From positions 62,001 to 126,000 of the forward strand of contig NZ_JAIQZE010000007.1 in assembly GCF_020164595.1 (NCBI RefSeq): a stretch of 64,000 bases of DNA, in the 5' to 3' direction. A program made the position numbers and the translations under genes. Origin of the DNA: Psychroflexus longus (GTDB lineage: Bacteria > Bacteroidota > Bacteroidia > Flavobacteriales > Flavobacteriaceae). The notes under the pieces are model-generated. The model was not told the origin of the DNA and searched no databases. It saw only the letters and a program-made list of their open reading frames with translations. Below, piece after piece: positions 17,401 through 31,463 of this stretch. Within the stretch, counting starts at the first letter, position 1; the number at the start of each line of letters is the position of its first letter.

Positions 17401-18444
17401 ATGAAACAGAAACCGACACTTAAAGTCATTGCCAAAGAATTAGATGTCTCTGTCTCAACAGTTTCAAAAGCTTTGAGAGATAGTAAAGAAATAGGGGAAG
17501 AGACGAAACAAAAAGTGAAAGCATTTGCAAAACTGTATAACTATAAACCCAATAACATTGCACTCAGCCTTAAGAACAAGAAAACAAAAACGCTTGGGGT
17601 AATCATCCCCGAGATAGTGCATCACTTTTTCACCACCGTCATATCTGGTATAGAACATCATGCGAACGATAAAGGTTATAATGTTATCGTGGGTTTATCC
17701 AACGAATCCTTTAGAAAAGAAGTCATCAACCTTGAAATGCTCGCAAACGGAAGTATAGACGGATTTATAATTTCTGTTGCCAAAGAAACTTTATCTGTGA
17801 AAGATTATCACCACCTGTCAGAAACTATTGATCAGGGTATTCCCATTGTTATGTTTGATAGGGTCATCGATGAGATAGAATGTGATAAGGTAATTGTTGA
17901 TGATGCCAAAACCTCTAAAAAAGCTATTCAGAAATTAATAGATAGTGGCTGTAAACAAATTGGAATCATAAGTACAAAGGATTACGTAAGTGTTGGAAAA
18001 CTGAGAACACAAGGGTACATCAAAGCTCTCAAAACTAATAAGATTGATCTTAATGAAGATTTAATCCTAAAGATTGACGATAAATTTAATTCAGACGATA
18101 ATTTAGAGTTTTTGGAAGAGCAAATCTACTCATACTTTGAAAACAATACTATTGATGGTCTTTTTGCCGTCAATGAGCTTTATGCAATAACAGCGATGAA
18201 GGTTGCTCGTCAAAAAGGATTGAAAATACCCGAAGACCTTCAAATCATAGGATTTACTGATGGGGTTTTATCAAAGCATGCCTTTCCGCCTCTCACTACC
18301 ATAAGTCAACATGGCTTTGAAATGGGAATGGAGTCTGCTAAATTGTTGATAGATAGGTTAGAAAACACAAATGATGAGGAAGAACCTTTCAAAACAACTG
18401 TTGTAAAAACGGATATCATTGAGAGAGAGACTACAAAATTGTAG
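17401..18444 (+). CDS. LacI-family transcriptional regulator of the glucan locus
   Basis: A 347-residue LacI/GalR regulator. The helix-turn-helix occupies residues 5-24 (TLKVIAKELDVSVSTVSKAL), followed by the hinge YKPNNIALSLKNKKT and a periplasmic-binding-protein-like sensor domain from about 60 (LGVIIPEIVHHFFTTVISGIE). The start at 17401 places the helix-turn-helix at the very N-terminus as in the family; an upstream start at 17362 would add 13 atypical residues. It sits between the two divergent arms of the alpha-glucan locus, so maltose or a maltodextrin is a likely ligand and both arms are likely targets. This differs from the SusR-type sensor of Bacteroides thetaiotaomicron. Confidence 0.93.
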   Translation: MKQKPTLKVIAKELDVSVSTVSKALRDSKEIGEETKQKVKAFAKLYNYKPNNIALSLKNKKTKTLGVIIPEIVHHFFTTVISGIEHHANDKGYNVIVGLSNESFRKEVINLEMLANGSIDGFIISVAKETLSVKDYHHLSETIDQGIPIVMFDRVIDEIECDKVIVDDAKTSKKAIQKLIDSGCKQIGIISTKDYVSVGKLRTQGYIKALKTNKIDLNEDLILKIDDKFNSDDNLEFLEEQIYSYFENNTIDGLFAVNELYAITAMKVARQKGLKIPEDLQIIGFTDGVLSKHAFPPLTTISQHGFEMGMESAKLLIDRLENTNDEEEPFKTTVVKTDIIERETTKL

Positions 18445-18468
18445 AACTTAAAAATTTAAATATATTTG
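18440..18468 (+). promoter_or_regulatory. Promoter of the transporter-phosphorylase arm
   Basis: TTG at 18440-18442, an 18-base spacer, then TATATTTG at 18461-18468, an exact TAnnTTTG match. Transcription would begin around 18473-18475, just before the shared element at 18480. The leader would be about 80 bases. Confidence 0.65.
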
Positions 18469-18479
18469 CAAAAATACAA

Positions 18480-18500
18480 GGCTATATTTTTACTTCCAAT
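18480..18500. promoter_or_regulatory. Shared cis-element, copy upstream of the sugar transporter
   Basis: The second copy of the 21-base element at 17231-17251, in the same direction on the plus strand but opposite relative to its downstream gene. Its place just after a strong promoter would suit a repressor site. Separately, TATCGTT (18527) and AACGATA (18548-18554) form an inverted pair overlapping the ATG at 18554. Confidence 0.55.
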
Positions 18501-18553
18501 AGATAGGCTTTGTTACATATAAAGTTTATCGTTTTAATTTTCAATAGAACGAT

Positions 18554-19930
18554 ATGCAAAAAAGAAAATTAGGTATTATAGAAATCTGGAACCTTAGTTT
18601 TGGATTTCTTGGTATCCAAATGGGATTTGCTTTACAAAACGCAAATGCCAGCCGAATTCTGCAAAATTTTGGTGCAGATGTTCACCAACTCTCTTGGTTT
18701 TGGATTATTGCTCCGCTTATGGGGCTTATTGTGCAACCTATTGTAGGTCATTACAGTGACAAAACCTGGACTAAATTGGGACGCCGACGTCCTTATTTTT
18801 TGATAGGTGCTCTTTTAGCTTCAATCGGTTTGATATTAATGCCTCAAGCTGATATTTTTATTGCGTTTTTACCAGCATTGTGGGTAGGAGCAGGAATGTT
18901 GATGATAATGGACGCATCATTCAACATAGCTATGGAGCCTTTCCGAGCTTTGGTTGCAGACAATCTTCCTTCGGAGCAGAGAACCCTTGGGTTCAGTATT
19001 CAAACCGTTATCATAGGAATAGGTGCTGTAATCGGTTCTTTTTTACCTTATATCTTAAGTAACTTTTTTGAAGTCTCCAACAAAGCGCCAGAGGGATCTG
19101 TTCCTGATCATTTGGTATATTCTTTTGTTATAGGCGCTATCATTCTTATAGGGTCGATTTTGGTTACTGTTTTTACGACAGAGGAATATTCTCCAGACGA
19201 AATGAAAGCTATTGAAGCTGCAAAATCGAAGAAAATTGATCAAATCGAAATTGTAGAGAAAGAATCAAAACTGATAGATATATTCTCTGATTTTGCTAAA
19301 ATGCCAGAAACTATGAAACAACTAAGCTGGGTTCAATTTTTTTCATGGTTTGGTTTGTTTGGAATGTGGGTATTCACAACACCAGCAATTGCCCAGCACT
19401 TTTACGATTTACCACCAACAGACTCCAGTAGTATTGCTTATAATGAAGCTGGTGATTGGGTAGGAGTACTATTTGGTATTTACAATTTTGTATCCGTATT
19501 TGTAGCGTTGTCATTGCCGAAAATAGCCAACTACATAGGAAGAAAACGTACACATGCCTTTGCATTAGGGATTGGAGGAGTGAGTTTAGTTTCAGTTTAT
19601 TTTATGCCAAATCAAGATTGGCTTATTGTGTCCATGATAGGCATCGGGGTTGCCTGGGCCAGTATATTGGCCATGCCCTATGCTATTCTAGCAGGAGCTA
19701 TTAATCCAAAAAAAATGGGAGTGTATATGGGAATATTTAACTTCTTTATAGTGATCCCACAAATTATCAATGCATTAATAGGCGGTCCCCTGGTGAAATA
19801 CCTTTACGGAGATCAGGCCATATTTGCTTTGGTCACAGCCGGAGTGAGCTTACTATTGGCTGCAATTTTAGTAGTAAAAGTAAAAGATGAAGATGATAAA
19901 AATTTAGAAAAAAATGAAATCAGAATTTAA
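18554..19930 (+). CDS. Inner-membrane sugar transporter (major facilitator, SLC45/MalT-like)
   Basis: A 458-residue, 12-helix major-facilitator protein, most like the proton-coupled disaccharide carriers of the SLC45/bacterial MalT type. The cytoplasmic loop signature GHYSDKTWTKLGRRRPYF sits between helices 2 and 3, with NIAMEPFRALVADNLP after helix 4 and a central hydrophilic loop at about 215-255. In this position it should bring maltose or short maltodextrins from the periplasm to the cytoplasm, where the phosphorylase two genes on can act. It overlaps pgmB by 17 bases. Substrate is inferred from context. Confidence 0.88.
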   Translation: MQKRKLGIIEIWNLSFGFLGIQMGFALQNANASRILQNFGADVHQLSWFWIIAPLMGLIVQPIVGHYSDKTWTKLGRRRPYFLIGALLASIGLILMPQADIFIAFLPALWVGAGMLMIMDASFNIAMEPFRALVADNLPSEQRTLGFSIQTVIIGIGAVIGSFLPYILSNFFEVSNKAPEGSVPDHLVYSFVIGAIILIGSILVTVFTTEEYSPDEMKAIEAAKSKKIDQIEIVEKESKLIDIFSDFAKMPETMKQLSWVQFFSWFGLFGMWVFTTPAIAQHFYDLPPTDSSSIAYNEAGDWVGVLFGIYNFVSVFVALSLPKIANYIGRKRTHAFALGIGGVSLVSVYFMPNQDWLIVSMIGIGVAWASILAMPYAILAGAINPKKMGVYMGIFNFFIVIPQIINALIGGPLVKYLYGDQAIFALVTAGVSLLLAAILVVKVKDEDDKNLEKNEIRI

Positions 19931-20585
19931 AAAGGCATTCATATTCGATCTCGATGGAGTCATCGTCGATACTGCAAAATATCATTTTTTGGCCTGGAAA
20001 AACCTTGCTGAATCTTTAGATATTTTATTTTCTGAAGAAGAAAACGAACAATTGAAGGGGGTTTCCAGAGTTAAATCACTGGAGAAAATATTAAAATGGG
20101 GAAATAAAACCATTTCAGAAGAAAAGTTCAATAATCTGATGACCAAGAAAAATGAAGAATACTTATCTTATGTAGACGCTATGTCTAAGGAAGATATCTT
20201 GCCTGGAGTTTTGGAAACTCTTAATTATTTGAAAGAAAATGATTATCCCATTGCATTAGGTTCAGCCAGCAAAAACGCAAGACGTATTTTAAATAAAGTT
20301 GAACTCTATTCTTACTTCGAATATATTGTAGATGGCAATGAAGTTTCGAAAGCTAAACCAGATCCTGAAGTTTTTTTGAAAGGATGTGAACTTTTGGCTG
20401 TTGAGCCTCAGCATTCCATTGTTTTTGAAGATTCTCAAGCAGGTATCCAAGCAGCAAATAATGCACATATGACGAGTGTAGGTATTGGGGATGAATCAGT
20501 CCTTAGCGAAGCCGATTTTAACTTTAAAAGTTTTTCAGAAATCAGTGAAGATGTCTTAAAGACGCTTATAAATTTTAAGAAATAA
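19914..20585 (+). CDS. pgmB: Beta-phosphoglucomutase
   Basis: Converts beta-glucose-1-phosphate to glucose-6-phosphate in the cytoplasm. A 223-residue HAD-superfamily protein with catalytic Asp12 and Asp14 in FDLDGVIVDTA, the helical cap with KGVSRVKSLE (substrate contacts), motif II GSASKN, Lys in KAKPDPEVF and the acidic metal motif FEDSQAGIQAA. The start overlaps the transporter gene and the maltose phosphorylase gene starts 13 bases after its stop. That pairing with a GH65 enzyme, which releases the beta anomer, is the reason to call it beta-PGM rather than another HAD phosphatase. Confidence 0.95.
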   Translation: MKSEFKKAFIFDLDGVIVDTAKYHFLAWKNLAESLDILFSEEENEQLKGVSRVKSLEKILKWGNKTISEEKFNNLMTKKNEEYLSYVDAMSKEDILPGVLETLNYLKENDYPIALGSASKNARRILNKVELYSYFEYIVDGNEVSKAKPDPEVFLKGCELLAVEPQHSIVFEDSQAGIQAANNAHMTSVGIGDESVLSEADFNFKSFSEISEDVLKTLINFKK

Positions 20586-20598
20586 AAAAATTACACAA

Positions 20599-25004
<4,406 letters not shown>

Positions 25005-25009
25005 AGGCT

Positions 25010-26899
25010 ATGAAATTTAAATATCAAATTCTTACCTATAAATTAGTGTCTTGTTTTTTTCTTCTGAATTTGTTTTCGGTTGACTTAAATGCGCAAGATA
25101 TTCGTATTGAACCTCCAAATTGGTGGGTCGGTATGCAAATGAATGAAATCCAACTTTTAGTGCATGCTGATGATATTTCAACTTATCAGCCCCAACTAAA
25201 ACATGACGGTGTTGAAATCATAAAAATCCATGAAGCCGACAGTCCAAATTATTTGTTCATAGATTTAAAAATTTCTAAAGTTGCTGAGGCCGGTACTTTC
25301 GAGATTAAATTCAAAAAAAGAGGTGCTAAAAATTTAAGTTTCGACTTCGAATTAAAATCAAGAGAACAATCGGCGGAGGATTTTGTTGGTTTTGACCACA
25401 CAGATGTGGTGTACTTAATTACTCCAGATCGTTTTGCTAATGGTGACACCAATAATGATGTCGTTGAAAACTTAAGAGAAGCGAAAGTAAATCGCAAAAA
25501 CGATTACGCTAGACATGGAGGAGACATCCAGGGCATTACAGATCATTTGGATTACATTTCAGAGATGGGTTTTACCAGTATTTGGTCGAGTCCGTTATTG
25601 ACCAATGACATGAAATCCTCTTCTTATCATGGTTATGCGATGACCGATTTTTACGAAGTTGACCCAAGATTTGGAGATTTAGACTTGTACAAAGAGTTAT
25701 CTGAAAAAGCTTCAGAAAAAGGAGTTGGCTTGATCATGGATATGGTGGCCAACCATTGTGGAAGTGGGCATTGGTGGATGGAAGATTTGCCTTTTGAGGA
25801 TTGGTTGAATTTTCAAGAAGAATACGAATCTGGGAAAGATATTCCGACTTCCAACCATAAGCGTTCTACAAATCAGGATCCTTACGCTTCAGATATAGAT
25901 ACAAAACTGAATAATCAGGGGTGGTTCGTGACGACTATGCCAGACTTGAACCAAAAGAATCCATTTCTAGCGCAATACATTATTCAGAATAGCATTTGGT
26001 GGGTAGAAACTTTGCAATTGCATGGCATTCGTCAGGATACTTATCCTTACCCCGACAAAGATTTTATGTCCGACTGGGCTGGAGCGATTATGAATGAATA
26101 TCCTAATTTCAATATTGTAGGGGAGGAGTGGACTACCGATCAAGTGCTGGTGAGTTACTGGCAAGATGGCGCTCAGAACAAAGATGGTTATGAATCCAAT
26201 TTGAGGTCAGTTATGGATTTTCCCATGCAAATGAAAATTGTTCAGGCTCTTAATGAAGGCAACGAAGGCTGGGGGAATGGTTTGGTGAAAATCTATGAGG
26301 GATTGGCTAATGATTTTAATTATTCAGATCCAAAGGATATTATGATTTTTCCAGATAATCACGATATGGATAGGATTTTCACTCAGCTCAACGAGGATGT
26401 TGTTAAAACAAAAATGGCTCTGGGCTTGATCCTCACTTTGCCAAGAACCCCTCAAATTTACTATGGAACTGAAATCTTGATGGATAATTCAGAGAAGAGA
26501 GGTGATCATGGATTGATCAGAACCGATTTTCCAGGAGGATGGGAAGGTGACGAAGTCAATGCGTTTACTGGAGAAAATTTAGATACTGAGAAAAAAGAAT
26601 TTCAGACGTTTTTGAAAACCTTACTGAATTTCAGAAAAAATTCTGAAGCAATTTTGGAAGGAGAAATGGTTCATTTTGCTCCTTTTGATGGGATTTATCC
26701 AGTCTTCAGAATTCATGAGGATGAAACTGTAGTCGCTTTTCTGAATACTAATGCCGAAGAAAAATTAATAAAAGCTTCAAGGTTTGAAGAATTGAAATTA
26801 TCGACAATCAAATTCAGAAGTGTCTTAGAAAATTCAGAATTCAGTTTTGAAAGCGACATCATAGTACCATCAGGGTTTACAATACTTAGTTCTAAATAA
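25010..26899 (+). CDS. GH13 cyclomaltodextrinase/neopullulanase-type amylase, periplasmic
   Basis: A 629-residue amylase with a signal peptide (about 1-28, ending LNAQ). An N-terminal cyclomaltodextrinase-type domain (30-125, IRIEPPNWWVGMQMNEIQLL) precedes the GH13 barrel. Region I is MDMVANH (Asp244), the nucleophile Asp343 is in GIRQDTYPYP, the acid/base Glu372 is in VGEEW, and Asp452 is in PDNHDMDR. A C-terminal beta-domain follows (about 550-629). This is the SusA-like role: it opens and shortens imported oligosaccharides in the periplasm before the GH97 enzyme and the transporter. It starts five bases after the susB stop. Confidence 0.94.
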   Translation: MKFKYQILTYKLVSCFFLLNLFSVDLNAQDIRIEPPNWWVGMQMNEIQLLVHADDISTYQPQLKHDGVEIIKIHEADSPNYLFIDLKISKVAEAGTFEIKFKKRGAKNLSFDFELKSREQSAEDFVGFDHTDVVYLITPDRFANGDTNNDVVENLREAKVNRKNDYARHGGDIQGITDHLDYISEMGFTSIWSSPLLTNDMKSSSYHGYAMTDFYEVDPRFGDLDLYKELSEKASEKGVGLIMDMVANHCGSGHWWMEDLPFEDWLNFQEEYESGKDIPTSNHKRSTNQDPYASDIDTKLNNQGWFVTTMPDLNQKNPFLAQYIIQNSIWWVETLQLHGIRQDTYPYPDKDFMSDWAGAIMNEYPNFNIVGEEWTTDQVLVSYWQDGAQNKDGYESNLRSVMDFPMQMKIVQALNEGNEGWGNGLVKIYEGLANDFNYSDPKDIMIFPDNHDMDRIFTQLNEDVVKTKMALGLILTLPRTPQIYYGTEILMDNSEKRGDHGLIRTDFPGGWEGDEVNAFTGENLDTEKKEFQTFLKTLLNFRKNSEAILEGEMVHFAPFDGIYPVFRIHEDETVVAFLNTNAEEKLIKASRFEELKLSTIKFRSVLENSEFSFESDIIVPSGFTILSSK

Positions 26900-26977
26900 A
26901 ACTCCCTAACATATCTATAATTTCGATTGTTTTACTATACGGTAAATTCAGAATAAATAGTATTAAAAAATAAGTTT

Positions 26978-28417
26978 ATGAAGCATATTAAAACATTATC
27001 AATCATTTTAGGTCTTATGCTATTTTTGATAGCGTGTCAACAAGAAAGGAAAGACAAAAAAGGTGAAGATCAAAAATCTTTTGAACCGATTTCCAATGAG
27101 ATACTAGAATCTTCAGTAATTTATGAAGCGAATATTCGTCAATATTCACCAGAAGGTACGTTTTCAGGATTTACAAAAGATATTCCTCAATTAAAGGAGT
27201 TAGGCGTGAAGGTTATTTGGTTGATGCCTGTCTATCCTATTTCTATGAAAAATAGAAAAGCCACTCCAGACTTATCGATAGAAGATATAGAAGATGCAGA
27301 AGAAAAGAAAAAATACCTGGGGAGTTATTATGCGATTTCGGATTACACAGCCATTAATCCTGAATTTGGATCTATGAAAGATTTTGAAAATCTAGTGAAA
27401 ACTGCTCACGATAATGACATGTATGTTATTTTGGATTGGGTCGCTAACCATACAGGATGGGATCACAAATGGATTGAAGAGCATCCAGAATACTACCATA
27501 AAAATAAGGATGGTGAAGTTACAGACCCCATCAATCCAGATACTGGTGAATCCTGGGGTTGGACCGATGTTGCTCACCTCAATTACGAGAATGATTCTTT
27601 ATGGAGAGCCATGAAGGATGAAATGGTTTACTGGGTTAAAGAGAAAAATATTGACGGTTTCCGTTGTGATGTAGCTGGAAACGTCACCACAGATTTTTGG
27701 AATTATGTTGTCCCTGAACTGAAAAAAGAAAAGCCAGTTTTTATGTTGGCAGAAAGTGAAGATAAAGATTTGTTTTACGAAGCCTTTGATATGGGTTATA
27801 ACTGGGAAGGTCATCATATTATGAATGAAATTGCTCAAGGCGAAATGACTGTTGAAGACTGGGATAACTATATGATGAAAATTGATACAACTTATCAAAA
27901 AGATGATTATTTGATGAATTTCATCACCAATCATGATGAAAACTCATGGAATGGAACCGTTAAGGAACGAATGGGTGAGGCTTCTGAAGCAATGCTGGCT
28001 TTTACCTACGCTTTACCTGGAATGCCGTTGATCTACAGCGGACAAGAGTACGGTATGGATTACAGGTTGAAGTTTTTCGAAAAAGACTCTATTCCAAAAA
28101 TTAAAGGAAAAATTTGGGATGTACATACAAAATTAGGTGAACTTAAAAATAAACTTAAGCCATTAAATGGTGCCAAAGAGGCCGCTTCGTATCAAAGAAT
28201 TACAACGACTAATGATGTAAATATTATTGCATTTGAAAGGGAGAAAGAAGGTAAAAAGCTAATTTATGTGGCAAATTTCTCTGAAGATCCACAAGAGTTC
28301 AAATTTTCAATTTCTGGTAAATTTCAAGATATGATGACTTCTGATGATATTGAACTAAAAACAAATGAATTTCACAATTTCGAGCCTTGGGAATACAAAA
28401 TTTTGTCTGAAAGGTAA
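26978..28417 (+). CDS. GH13 alpha-amylase lipoprotein
   Basis: A 479-residue GH13 enzyme with a lipobox (FLIAC, lipid on Cys20) followed by QQERKDKK. The catalytic residues are Asp231 (GFRCDVAG), Glu259 (MLAESED) and Asp320 (ITNHDENSW), with region I DWVANH at 153-158. It is compact, with no extra binding modules, as in short flavobacterial and human-type alpha-amylase/glucanohydrolase relatives. The residues after Cys20 are mixed rather than purely acidic, so I cannot say whether it faces the periplasm or the surface. A 78-base gap separates it from the gene before it, which may hold a weak separate promoter. It is the last glucan gene before the glycolysis cluster. Confidence 0.92.
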   Translation: MKHIKTLSIILGLMLFLIACQQERKDKKGEDQKSFEPISNEILESSVIYEANIRQYSPEGTFSGFTKDIPQLKELGVKVIWLMPVYPISMKNRKATPDLSIEDIEDAEEKKKYLGSYYAISDYTAINPEFGSMKDFENLVKTAHDNDMYVILDWVANHTGWDHKWIEEHPEYYHKNKDGEVTDPINPDTGESWGWTDVAHLNYENDSLWRAMKDEMVYWVKEKNIDGFRCDVAGNVTTDFWNYVVPELKKEKPVFMLAESEDKDLFYEAFDMGYNWEGHHIMNEIAQGEMTVEDWDNYMMKIDTTYQKDDYLMNFITNHDENSWNGTVKERMGEASEAMLAFTYALPGMPLIYSGQEYGMDYRLKFFEKDSIPKIKGKIWDVHTKLGELKNKLKPLNGAKEAASYQRITTTNDVNIIAFEREKEGKKLIYVANFSEDPQEFKFSISGKFQDMMTSDDIELKTNEFHNFEPWEYKILSER

Positions 28418-28497
28418 TTTTGTAGAAATTTTATAAATTTTTGATAATGTTTAGGCATCGAAATCGTTTTAGTCAATAAGTTGTTTACAAAGAATCT

Positions 28498-28516
28498 TAT
28501 ATTTAGACTATATTTG
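28498..28516 (+). promoter_or_regulatory. Candidate -7 boxes of pfkA
   Basis: Two overlapping-phase candidates: TATATTTA (28498-28505) and an exact TATATTTG (28509-28516), the latter ending six bases before the ATG at 28523. TTG at 28481 is 14 or 25 bases upstream, neither ideal. The boxes lie inside the frame extension upstream of 28523, supporting the shorter start. Confidence 0.4.
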
Positions 28517-28522
28517 AAATTA

Positions 28523-29506
28523 ATGGAAAAAATAAATAAAATCGCAGTTCTAACCTCTGGAGGAGATTCTCCGGGTATGAATGCTGCTATACGCGCTGTA
28601 GTAAGAAATGCAGCTTACTCTGGTCTCAAATGTGACGGTATTTATAGAGGTTTTCAAGGTCTTATAGAAAATGAATTTATTGAGCTCGGTGCTCGGGATG
28701 TAAAAAATACCATTAATAGAGGTGGGACATTTTTAAAATCCGCTCGCTCAAAAGACTTTATGACTAAGGAAGGCCGTCAAAAAGCTTACAAAAATTTAAA
28801 ATCTCGTAACATTGATGCTTTAGTAGTTATAGGCGGTGATGGAACCTTTACTGGTGCTTCAATATTCAGCAAAGAATATGATATGCCAATTATTGGAATT
28901 CCTGGTACTATCGATAATGATATCAATGGAACTGATTATACAATAGGTTACGATACCGCTCTTAATACGGTTGTGGAAGCAATTGATAAAATAAGAGATA
29001 CTGCGAGTTCTCACGACCGATTATTTTTGGTTGAAGTTATGGGAAGAGATGCTGGAGATATTGCTTTAAATAGTGGTATTGGAGCTGGAGCTGAAGAAAT
29101 ACTTATCCCTGAAGAAAATCTGGGAATTGATAGGCTAATAGAATCTCTTGATAAAAGTAGAAAAACTGGAAAAACTTCTAGTATCGTAGTAGTTTCTGAA
29201 GGCGATCAAATTGGAAAGAATATAGCTGAAGTAGCAGAATCTATAGAATCTAGTCTTTTAGGTTATGAAGTTAAAGTTACAGTATTAGGGCATATTCAAC
29301 GTGGAGGATCTCCAAGCTGTTTTGATAGAGTTTTGGCAAGTCGACTAGGAGTTGGAGCTGTTGATGCGTTGATGGAAGGCAAATCGAACATAATGGTAGG
29401 TATAGAACATAAGAAAATTGTTTACGTACCCTTTGAGACTGCTATAAACATTAAAAAAATATTGGATACTGATCTCTTAAGAGTTGCAGATATCGTGTCC
29501 ACTTAA
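28523..29506 (+). CDS. pfkA: ATP-dependent 6-phosphofructokinase
   Basis: Phosphorylates fructose-6-phosphate to fructose-1,6-bisphosphate. The 327-residue protein has the nucleotide loop GGDSPGMNAAIRAV (11-24), GGDGTFTGA, the catalytic PGTIDNDINGTDYTIGYDTA segment and the MGRDAG substrate motif, all as in bacterial PfkA. The Gly of GGDGT favours ATP over pyrophosphate as donor. I chose 28523 (MEKINKIAVLTSGG) because a start at 28481 would add 14 residues and cover the promoter boxes. Glyceraldehyde-3-phosphate dehydrogenase follows 27 bases later, probably in the same transcript. Confidence 0.97.
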   Translation: MEKINKIAVLTSGGDSPGMNAAIRAVVRNAAYSGLKCDGIYRGFQGLIENEFIELGARDVKNTINRGGTFLKSARSKDFMTKEGRQKAYKNLKSRNIDALVVIGGDGTFTGASIFSKEYDMPIIGIPGTIDNDINGTDYTIGYDTALNTVVEAIDKIRDTASSHDRLFLVEVMGRDAGDIALNSGIGAGAEEILIPEENLGIDRLIESLDKSRKTGKTSSIVVVSEGDQIGKNIAEVAESIESSLLGYEVKVTVLGHIQRGGSPSCFDRVLASRLGVGAVDALMEGKSNIMVGIEHKKIVYVPFETAINIKKILDTDLLRVADIVST

Positions 29507-29521
29507 TTACAAATAAATTAA

Positions 29522-30529
<1,008 letters not shown>

Positions 30530-30543
30530 TTATCAACTTCACT

Positions 30544-30582
30544 AAAAAGCTTATTTCTTAACTGGAAATAAGCTTTTTTTAT
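30544..30582 (+). terminator. Rho-independent terminator after gapA
   Basis: AAAAAGCTTATTTC pairs with GAAATAAGCTTTTT around a seven-base loop, followed by a T-rich tail. It ends the pfkA-gapA transcript, or limits read-through into the kinase-pgi pair that starts 20 bases later. Confidence 0.88.
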
Positions 30583-30602
30583 TTTAACCTAAAATTAATT
30601 TC

Positions 30603-31463
30603 ATGATACTTATAGCAGATGGTGGCTCAACAAAATGTGACTGGATCCTATTAAACGATCAAGGTGAAGTAGAATCCAGGACACGAACCAAAGGTTTGAA
30701 TCCAGCCGTCTTTAAACCAGAAAGTTTAAAAGCTCGTTTAAAGGAAAATGACGAGTTAAAGGAAATGATTCCTAAAGTTTCCAGAGTTGATTTTTATGGC
30801 GCAGGATGTGGAACCCCGACTCCAGTAAAGAATCTTACAGATATTTTGCAAGGCTTTTTTGAGGAAGCAGAAATAAATGTTGATGAAGATATGGTAGCTG
30901 CAGCTTTAGCCGCAACTACAGAACCTGGCATTGTATGTATTTTGGGAACTGGTTCCAATTCCTGTTTTTTTGATGGTAAAAATGTCCACATGGAGATAGA
31001 ATCTCTTGGATATGTCCTCATGGATGAAGCGAGTGGAAATTATTTTGGTAAACGTCTTATTCGTGATTACTACTATAAATTTATGGGAGACCACATGAGT
31101 CGCGAGTTTGAAAAGCGCTATGATCTAGACGCAGATACAATTAAAAAAAACGTTTACAAAGAAGATAATCCAAACACTTATTTAGCTTCTTTTGCTGAAT
31201 TTATTTTCACTTCTGAAGAAAGAAATGGTTATTTCTATAAGTTGATTTACGAAGGAATTGAAAAGTTTATTGAGCGACGTGTGATGTGTTTTAAACAGGC
31301 TCAAGGTGTCCCTATTCATTTTATAGGATCCATAGCTTTCTTTTCTGAAGACATCATTAGAGATGTAGCAAAGCGTTATCACTTAGATATTGGAAATGTG
31401 ATAAGAAGACCTATTGATGGTCTTATAGATCACTATAAAAACAACGTTTTAAAAGTAAAATAA
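30603..31463 (+). CDS. BadF/BadG-family sugar kinase (N-acetylglucosamine kinase-like); candidate glucokinase
   Basis: A 286-residue ASKHA-fold kinase of the BadF/BadG/BcrA/BcrD group. Phosphate-1 loop DGGSTKCDWIL at 6-16, a catalytic-type acidic residue in DFYGAGCG, the phosphate-2 loop GTGSNSCFFDG, and DEASGNYFGKRLI. Members include N-acetylglucosamine kinases. Here it directly abuts pgi with no bases between stop and start, and sits beside pfkA/gapA downstream of a pathway that releases free glucose. A glucokinase function is therefore attractive but is inferred from context only; no other glucokinase is in the window. Confidence 0.82.
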   Translation: MILIADGGSTKCDWILLNDQGEVESRTRTKGLNPAVFKPESLKARLKENDELKEMIPKVSRVDFYGAGCGTPTPVKNLTDILQGFFEEAEINVDEDMVAAALAATTEPGIVCILGTGSNSCFFDGKNVHMEIESLGYVLMDEASGNYFGKRLIRDYYYKFMGDHMSREFEKRYDLDADTIKKNVYKEDNPNTYLASFAEFIFTSEERNGYFYKLIYEGIEKFIERRVMCFKQAQGVPIHFIGSIAFFSEDIIRDVAKRYHLDIGNVIRRPIDGLIDHYKNNVLKVK

